Shown here: positions 59,206-64,000 of the stretch, one piece after another
How the letters are laid out: each line of letters opens with the position of its first letter
Position numbering within the stretch: position 1 is the stretch's first letter
Assembly: GCF_042731755.1 (NCBI RefSeq)
Contig: NZ_JBHWLR010000021.1
Coordinates: 9,962 to 73,961 of the forward strand
Direction: 5' to 3'
Length of the DNA: 64,000 nucleotides
Origin: Promicromonospora sp042731755
GTDB taxonomy: Bacteria > Actinomycetota > Actinomycetes > Actinomycetales > Cellulomonadaceae
The notes under the pieces: generated by a model
The model's database searches: none
The model's input: the letters and a program-made list of their open reading frames with translations, nothing else
Told to the model about the DNA's origin: nothing
Position numbers and translations under genes: made by a program

Positions 59206-59877
59206 TCAGGCGCCGGGCTCCTCCTCGGGCGGGGGCGCGTCGGTGACGACCAGGGCGCGGAGGATGGTCTCGGCCACGTCCCGCTGTGTGACGTTGCGGT
59301 TCCTGGAGGCGGACTCGATGATCCGCCTCGCCTCGTTCTCGCTGGTGTCGTTGGAGTGCATGACGGCCCCGACGGCGCGCTCGATCGCGGCGGTGTCGGA
59401 GAGCTGGCGGTAGAGACCCGCGGTGGCGTCCTCCAGCTCGGCGAGCTCCAGGTGCAGGCCGACCAGGGACGCGGCGAGCTGGGCGTACCCGTCCGCGGCG
59501 GTGAGGAGCTCGTTGTTCCAGGGGTCTGGCGCGCGGGAGTAGAGGTTCAGCGCGACGGCGATGTCGTCGTTGACGAAGGCCGGGACGGCGAGCGCGGAGA
59601 CGAAGCCCTCGCTGAGGGTCTGGGCGCGCCAGGCGTGCCACCCCATCGTGTCGGCGACGACCGGCACGACCTGGACCGTCCCCAGGTCGATGGAGTCGAC
59701 GCAGGGTCCGGTCTCGGCGCGGGCCTCTGCCTGGTCGCACCGGCCGGCGGCGGCGGAGCTGCTGCCCGCGGCGACCGACACGCCGTGCTCGCGGAAGATG
59801 ATGCTGGCCTCGAGGCCGGAGCCGAGCACGACGGCCGCCCGGCGTGCGAGGTCATGGGGGGACGTCGAGATTCTCAT
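59206..59877 (-). CDS. GAF-ANTAR regulator (RNA-binding antiterminator type)
   Basis: A 223-residue protein with an N-terminal GAF-like sensor (about residues 10-145; VPVVADTMGWHAWRAQTLSE and VSALAVPAFVNDDIAVALNL) and a C-terminal ANTAR domain (about 155-212): LYRQLSDTAAIERAVGAVMH, then ENEARRIIESASRNRNVTQR and DVAETILRALV. ANTAR domains bind paired hairpins in RNA and prevent termination. The target is unknown. Several strong hairpins in this window are formally candidates, but none shows the twin hexaloop structure. Confidence 0.9.
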   Translation of the reverse strand: MRISTSPHDLARRAAVVLGSGLEASIIFREHGVSVAAGSSSAAAGRCDQAEARAETGPCVDSIDLGTVQVVPVVADTMGWHAWRAQTLSEGFVSALAVPAFVNDDIAVALNLYSRAPDPWNNELLTAADGYAQLAASLVGLHLELAELEDATAGLYRQLSDTAAIERAVGAVMHSNDTSENEARRIIESASRNRNVTQRDVAETILRALVVTDAPPPEEEPGA

Positions 59878-59920
59878 CGGACCTACCTTCGTTGCCAGGC
59901 CGCATCGTCAGACTCTCACA

Positions 59921-60793
59921 CTATGCGCCGGGGCTCACGGCGATGTCGGGCGCGGCCTGGCCCAGCAGCACCACGCACACCACGGCGACGCACAGGCTGA
60001 GCGCGAACGGCGCTCGGCTGCGGGGTCGGGTCACGGCGACGACCCCGGCGCCCGCCGCCAGGACGACGGCGAGCGCGCCGCCGGCCCAGGCCGCGGGTGC
60101 CGGGGGCCCGGCCGGCCCGACGACCACGACGGCGACCGCCGCGGTCAGGAGCGCGGGCGCGAGCACGCCGGACGCCCGGCGGCCGAGGCGGTGCGGCAGG
60201 CCGCGGACGCCGGTGGCGGCGTCGTCCTCGAGGTCGGGCAGGGTGTTGGCGACGTGCGCGCCCACGCCGAGCAGCGCGGCGGCGAGCACCGCCCAGGCGG
60301 CGGGGACGCTCGGCCCGGGCGCGGCGAGCACGACGAAGACCGCCAGCAGTCCGAACGAGAGCGCGTAGGGCAGCCAGGACCAGGCGGTCGACTTGAGCCG
60401 GGCGTTGTAGGCCCACGCCCCGGCGACGGCCACCAGGTGCGCGGCCCCGGCCACGAGGCCTGCCGCCAGCGACGCGACGACGCAGACGGCGAGCGCCGCG
60501 AACGCGGCGCCGCGCAGGGTGGCGGCGGTGACGAGCCCCTGCACGACGGGCTTGTCGGCGCGGTGCACGGCCAGGTCGCGGGCGGCGTCGATCCAGTCGT
60601 TGGACCAGCCGACGGAGAGCTGGCCGGTGCCGACGGCCACGGCGACCAGCGTGACGACGCCGGCCGGCGAACCGAGGGCGGCGGCGAGCCCGGCGGCCAG
60701 TGCGGTGACCACGAGGGCGGGCGCGGGGTGGCTCGCGAGCACGAGGCCACGGCCGAGGCGGCGGGCGCCGGTGCCGGTCATCATGGGCGGCAC
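59921..60793 (-). CDS. UbiA-family prenyltransferase
   Basis: An intramembrane aromatic prenyltransferase of about 290 residues and about eight to nine helices. The first Asp-rich motif is GWSNDWIDAARDLAVHRADK (about residues 63-82) and the second HVANTLPDLEDDAATGVRGL (about 180-199), both used to bind Mg-diphosphate. Start options are GTG 60793 and Met codons at 60784 and 60781. It is divergent from a type III polyketide synthase operon with 58 bases between starts, which suggests it prenylates the polyketide product or a related quinone. That link is inferred. Confidence 0.88.
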   Translation of the reverse strand: MPPMMTGTGARRLGRGLVLASHPAPALVVTALAAGLAAALGSPAGVVTLVAVAVGTGQLSVGWSNDWIDAARDLAVHRADKPVVQGLVTAATLRGAAFAALAVCVVASLAAGLVAGAAHLVAVAGAWAYNARLKSTAWSWLPYALSFGLLAVFVVLAAPGPSVPAAWAVLAAALLGVGAHVANTLPDLEDDAATGVRGLPHRLGRRASGVLAPALLTAAVAVVVVGPAGPPAPAAWAGGALAVVLAAGAGVVAVTRPRSRAPFALSLCVAVVCVVLLGQAAPDIAVSPGA

Positions 60794-60851
60794 GGTAGTC
60801 CTGGTGGGCGCTCCCCGCGCGGCTGGGCTGGTCCTGGGTCAGGATGCTTAC

Positions 60852-61934
60852 GTGTCGCGCGTCGTTGCGGTCGAGGCGGTCCTGCCCCCGAACGTGTACG
60901 CCCAGGAGGCGATCACCGAGGCCGTGGCGCCCCTGGTGACGCCGGACCGGTCGCGGGCCGCGCTGCTGCGTCGGCTGCACGCGAGCGCGGGCGTGCGCAG
61001 CAGACACCTGGTGCTGCCGCTGGAGGAGTACGCGAACCTGGGGTCGATGGGCGCGACCAACGCGGTGTTCGTCCGGGAGGGCGCGCTCCTGGCGGAGGAG
61101 GCCTGCCGCCGGGCGCTGGCCGCTGCGGGGGTCGAGCCGGGGGAGGTCGACCACGTGTTCGCCACGTCGGTGACGGGGGTCGCGGCGCCGTCGCTGGACG
61201 TGCTCCTGTCCGAGCGGCTCGGGCTGCGCGGGGACGTGCGGCGCACGCCGTCGTTCGGCCTGGGCTGCGCGGGCGGCGCGGGCGGGCTGGCGCGGGTGCA
61301 CGACCACCTGCTGGGCCGGCCGCGGGACGTGTCGCTCCTGGTCGCGGTCGAGCTGTGCTCCCTCACGCTGCAGCACCGCGACGACTCGGCGGCCAACCTG
61401 GTGGCGTCCGGGCTGTTCGGTGACGGCGCGGCGGCGGCCGTCGTCGTGGGCGCGGACCACCCGCTGGCGCGCGCGGAGGGCGGACGCCGCACGGCCCGGG
61501 TGCTGGACACCCGCTCGCAACTCTACCCGGGCACCACGGACGCCCTGGGCTGGGAGGTGCGGGACACCGGGTTCGCGATCGTCCTGTCGGCCGACCTGCC
61601 CGACCTGCTGGGCGCACACCTGCTCGCCGACGTGAAGGGGCTGCTGGCCGACCACGGCCTCACTCCGGCCCAGGTGCCCACCTGGGTGGTGCACGCGGGC
61701 GGGCCGCGCGTGATCGAGGCGGTGCGGGACGCCCTCGGGCTGTCGGAGGACGCCGTCCGGGAGAGCTGGGCGAGCCTGGCGAGCGCCGGCAACCTCTCCT
61801 CGGTGTCCGTGCTGGACGTCCTGGCCAGGACCCTGGAGGCCGCCGATGCGCCGCCCGGCTCGCCCGCCGTCCTCATGGCGTTCGGTCCCGGGGTGTCGTG
61901 CGAGCTGGTGCTGCTGCGGCTGGAGGGGAGCTGA
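60852..61934 (+). CDS. Type III polyketide synthase (chalcone synthase-like)
   Basis: A homodimeric ketosynthase that condenses malonyl-CoA units onto an acyl starter. The 360-residue product has the complete Cys-His-Asn triad: Cys in FGLGCAGGAGGLARVHDHLL, His in PTWVVHAGGPRVIEAVRDAL and Asn in ASAGNLSSVSVLDVLARTLE. The N-terminal VLPPNVYAQEAITEAVAPLV and RRLHASAGVRSRHLVLPLEE fit alkylresorcinol or alkylpyrone synthases. The GTG at 60852 is the family N-terminus. An ICMT-like gene and an FAD monooxygenase follow, in the order of the Streptomyces griseus srsABC phenolic lipid operon. Confidence 0.92.
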   Translation: MSRVVAVEAVLPPNVYAQEAITEAVAPLVTPDRSRAALLRRLHASAGVRSRHLVLPLEEYANLGSMGATNAVFVREGALLAEEACRRALAAAGVEPGEVDHVFATSVTGVAAPSLDVLLSERLGLRGDVRRTPSFGLGCAGGAGGLARVHDHLLGRPRDVSLLVAVELCSLTLQHRDDSAANLVASGLFGDGAAAAVVVGADHPLARAEGGRRTARVLDTRSQLYPGTTDALGWEVRDTGFAIVLSADLPDLLGAHLLADVKGLLADHGLTPAQVPTWVVHAGGPRVIEAVRDALGLSEDAVRESWASLASAGNLSSVSVLDVLARTLEAADAPPGSPAVLMAFGPGVSCELVLLRLEGS

Positions 61935-61935
61935 G

Positions 61936-62463
61936 GTGCTCGGGTTCTACATCGCACTCGTGGCGGCGACGGGCGTGGAGCGCCTCGCCGAGCTCGTCGT
62001 CTCGACCCGCAACGCGCGGTGGTCGTTCGAGCGCGGCGGCGTCGAGTCGGGCCGGGGGCACTTCCCGGCGATGGTGGCGCTGCACACCGGGCTGCTGGTG
62101 GCGTGCGTGGCGGAGGCCGTGTTCGCCGACCGCCCGTTCCTGCCGTGGCTGGGCTGGCCCATGCTCGTGCTCGTGCTCGCGAGCCAGGCGCTGCGCTGGT
62201 GGTGCGTCACCACGCTGGGCCACCGCTGGAACACCCGCATCATCGTGGTGCCGGACCTGCCGCTCGTGACCGGCGGGCCGTACCGGTGGCTGCGCCACCC
62301 CAACTACGTGGCCGTGGTCGTCGAGGGGATCGCGTTGCCGCTGGTGCACACCTGCTGGGTCACGGCCCTCACGTTCACCGTGCTGAACGCGGTGCTGCTC
62401 GCCCGGTTCCGCATCCCGGCCGAGGACCGGGCGCTCCGGCAGGCCGTGCCCGGGGTGGGGTGA
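61936..62463 (+). CDS. Isoprenylcysteine carboxyl methyltransferase (ICMT)-family protein, SrsB-like
   Basis: A 175-residue membrane methyltransferase with about four to five helices. The SAM/substrate motif typical of the family is in the C-terminal half: TLGHRWNTRIIVVPDLPLVT, then GGPYRWLRHPNYVAVVVEGI. In the srs operon a protein of this family O-methylates alkylresorcinol. The GTG at 61936 lies 2 bases after the polyketide synthase stop, with GGAGGGG upstream. The stop overlaps the next GTG (GTGA). Confidence 0.87.
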   Translation: MLGFYIALVAATGVERLAELVVSTRNARWSFERGGVESGRGHFPAMVALHTGLLVACVAEAVFADRPFLPWLGWPMLVLVLASQALRWWCVTTLGHRWNTRIIVVPDLPLVTGGPYRWLRHPNYVAVVVEGIALPLVHTCWVTALTFTVLNAVLLARFRIPAEDRALRQAVPGVG

Positions 62464-63845
62464 GCGGCATGGGCCGGGGCACCGCGGACGCGGACGTCCT
62501 GGTGGTGGGCGCCGGGCCCGTCGGCCTGGCCGCCGCGGTGCACGCGCGCGCCGCGGGGCTCGACGTGCTCGTCGTGGACCACCGGGCCGGCACCCTCGAC
62601 AAGGCCTGCGGCGAGGGCCTGCTGCCCGGCGCGCTGCGGGCCGTGCAGGCGCTCGGCGCCGACCCGCCGGGCCACGTGCTGACCGGGATCAGCTACCGCG
62701 CGCCCGGGCGGCACGCCGACCACGAGTTCACCGCCGGACCCGGCCGGGGCGTGCGGCGCACCGCCCTGCACGAGGCCCTGCGGGCGCGGGCCGCCGACGT
62801 CGGCGCGCGCCGCACGTACGGGCGGGTCACCGGCCTGCGGCAGGACGCCGCGGGGGTCGAGATCGACGTGACGCCCGGCCGCGTGGGCGGCGCAGGCCGC
62901 GTGGGCGGCCCGGATCGCGCGGGCGGACTGGACCGCGCGGCCGGCCCGGATCGCAGGGGCGGCGCGGATCGCGTGGGCGGTGCGGCAGGCGGGGACGCCA
63001 CGGTCGACGGCGTGGGCGGGGACGCGACCGGGGACGCGACGGCCGACGGCGGCGCGGACGCACCGGGCGAGCCGGTCACCCTGCGCGCCCGCTGGCTGCT
63101 CGGGTGCGACGGCCTGCACTCCACGGTCCGCCGCCTGGCCGGGCTCGACGTCGGCCCCGGGCGCCGGGCCGGGCCGGGAGTCGTGCAAGGGGCCGGGCGA
63201 GACGCCGGACGGGGAGCCGGGCGGCCGGACCGCCACAGGTACGGCCTGCGCCGCCACTTCGCCGTGGCGTCCTGGACCGACCTCGTCGAGGTGCACTGGT
63301 CGCCGCACGCCGAGGCCTACGTGACGCCGGTCGCGCCCGACGTGGTCGGCGTCGCGCTGCTCGCGCCCCGCACCGTGACCGGCGCGGGGTTCGACACGCT
63401 GCTGCGCTCGCAGTTCCCGGAGCTCACCGCCCGGCTCGCCGGCGCCGAGCCGGCCGGGACGGTGCTCGGCGCGGGCCCCCTGCGCCGCCGGTCGCGGCGG
63501 CGCAGCGCCGGACGGGTGTGACNNNNNNNNNNCCCCCCCCCCCCCCCCCTCCCCTCCTCCCCCAGCGCCGGACGGGTGCGACTCGTGGGCGACGCGTCGG
63601 GGTACTTCGACGCGCTGACGGGCGGGGGGGTCCGGGTCGGCCTCGCGCAGGCCGACGCCGCCGTCCGCCACCTGGAGGACCCCGCCGCGTACGAGCGCGC
63701 CTGGCGGACCGTGACCCGCGACTACCGCGTGCTCACCTCGGGGCTGCTCGCCTGGGCCGAGAGCCCCGCCCGCGGCGCCATCGTGCCCACCGCGGCGCGC
63801 GCGCCGTGGCTCTACGGCACGATCGTCGACCGCCTGGCCCGCTAA
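62460..63845 (+). CDS. FAD-dependent monooxygenase (SrsC / geranylgeranyl-reductase-like), interrupted by an assembly gap
   Basis: The N-terminal FAD fold is ADVLVVGAGPVGLAAAVHAR with VVDHRAGTLDKACGEGLLPG, then LLGCDGLHSTVRRLAGLDVG (the GD motif region), and the second FAD motif RLVGDASGYFDALTGGGVRV. As written the frame hits TGA at 63519-63521 just before ten Ns, but the same 20 bases recur after the gap with C instead of T and the frame then runs on. Removing the duplicate gives one protein of about 441 residues, the usual size. Six hexapeptide repeats (62877-62984) sit between the two motifs. GTG 62460 overlaps the upstream stop; ATG 62469 is an alternative. The likely role is ring hydroxylation to a quinone. 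Confidence 0.82.
62877..62984 (+). repeat. Six tandem 18-bp repeats inside the FAD monooxygenase gene
   Basis: Six imperfect 18-base units encode hexapeptides of the form (G/D)R(V/A/R)(G/A)G(A/P/L), for example GRVGGA, GRVGGP, DRAGGL and DRVGGA. The repeats keep the frame and insert a flexible basic linker in a loop between the two FAD motifs. The copy number may vary between strains. Confidence 0.75.
63523..63532. other. Assembly gap, probably false
   Basis: Ten Ns are followed by a pure C-rich run (63533-63562). The 20 bases at 63503-63522 and at 63563-63582 are the same except for one T/C difference. The contigs therefore overlap, and bases 63523-63582 should collapse out. Confidence 0.85.
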
Positions 63846-63939
63846 CCGGCCCCCGCCGCCCCGCGCCCCCGCCGCCCCGCCCGCCGCCCCCGCCCGCCGC
63901 CCCCGCCCCCCGCCCCCGCCGCGATGCGCCGATGGTGCG
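63846..63939. other. C-rich low-complexity intergenic stretch
   Basis: About 80 bases made almost only of CCCGCC-type runs follow the monooxygenase stop, with no gene visible. It may be natural low complexity or sequencing artefact, since a similar C run flanks the nearby gap. Confidence 0.5.
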
Positions 63940-64000
63940 CTTCTACCCCGTCATTCGGCCCGAAATGGGCGTGATTTCGGGCCGAATGACGGGGTAGAAG
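63940..64000 (+). terminator. Perfect 27-bp hairpin at the window end
   Basis: Positions 63940-63966 are exactly complementary to 63974-64000 around a 7-base loop, the longest perfect stem in the window. It is AT-richer than the surroundings and is cut only by the window edge. It is probably the terminator of the polyketide operon, perhaps shared with a convergent gene beyond the window. Confidence 0.78.

Noticed and set aside
62877..62984. Tandem repeats considered as a CRISPR array
   Set aside because: The units are contiguous 18-mers without spacers, are in frame within a coding gene, and no cas genes are present.

Overview
The window is very GC-rich, with GTG/ATG starts, densely overlapping stop/start codons and a gene order typical of Actinomycetota: uvrC-rapZ-yvcK...whiA-gap-pgk-tpiA-secG-rbpA, pgl-opcA-zwf-tal-tkt/ctaB, and xerD-parA-scpA-scpB-rluB-cmk-der. 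RbpA, OpcA and WhiA support this phylum. A Micrococcales member of the Cellulomonas/Promicromonospora/Cellulosimicrobium type is my best guess, but this is inference from gene content and order. The window is a draft scaffold with two 10-N gaps (42152-42161 and 63523-63532).

Layout. 1-1475: the end of a calpain-like protease gene, a small unknown gene and an OsmC-like gene. 1560-5516: uvrC-rapZ-yvcK. 5517-20365: a block of about 15 kb separating yvcK from its usual neighbour whiA. It begins with a consensus promoter, an inverted repeat and a 28-codon cysteine-rich leader ORF. One tightly packed operon follows: peptide-type ABC importer, DUF1684 protein, GNAT acetyltransferase, amino-acid-type ABC importer and three luciferase-like flavin monooxygenases, one of them SsuD-like. 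A second DUF1684 gene follows under its own matching promoter. I read this block as an organosulfur or cysteine-conjugate scavenging island under cysteine-sensing attenuation.

20478-25923: whiA, the triose part of glycolysis, secG and rbpA. 26008-32557 (minus strand): the pentose phosphate operon tkt-tal-zwf-opcA-pgl. 32891-42106: ctaB, a citrate-lyase-beta-like gene and the chromosome segregation/ribosome/CMP kinase/GTPase cluster. The first gap lies between der and lgt, so their adjacency is uncertain.

43547-53066: an MFS transporter, a membrane protein, a DUF4232-type lipoprotein, a GH43-like gene and an SMC-type defence operon (minus strand) of the Wadjet family. JetA, JetB and JetC are present and look intact, but the expected jetD nuclease gene is not next to them. 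53181-57279: a siderophore ABC importer preceded by a good DtxR/IdeR iron box. 57280-59877: a methyltransferase, an F420/flavin-type oxidoreductase and a GAF-ANTAR regulator. 59921-63845: UbiA prenyltransferase facing a type III polyketide synthase - ICMT-like methyltransferase - FAD monooxygenase operon, a phenolic-lipid/quinone type cluster. The last gene is cut by a gap that appears to be false, because the same 20 bases flank it on both sides.

Two genome-wide habits show up. At least ten genes have a TANNNT-like -10 box 6-8 bases before the start codon, suggesting leaderless transcripts. Many gene ends carry perfect hairpins (11-27 bp stems) without a long U tract.
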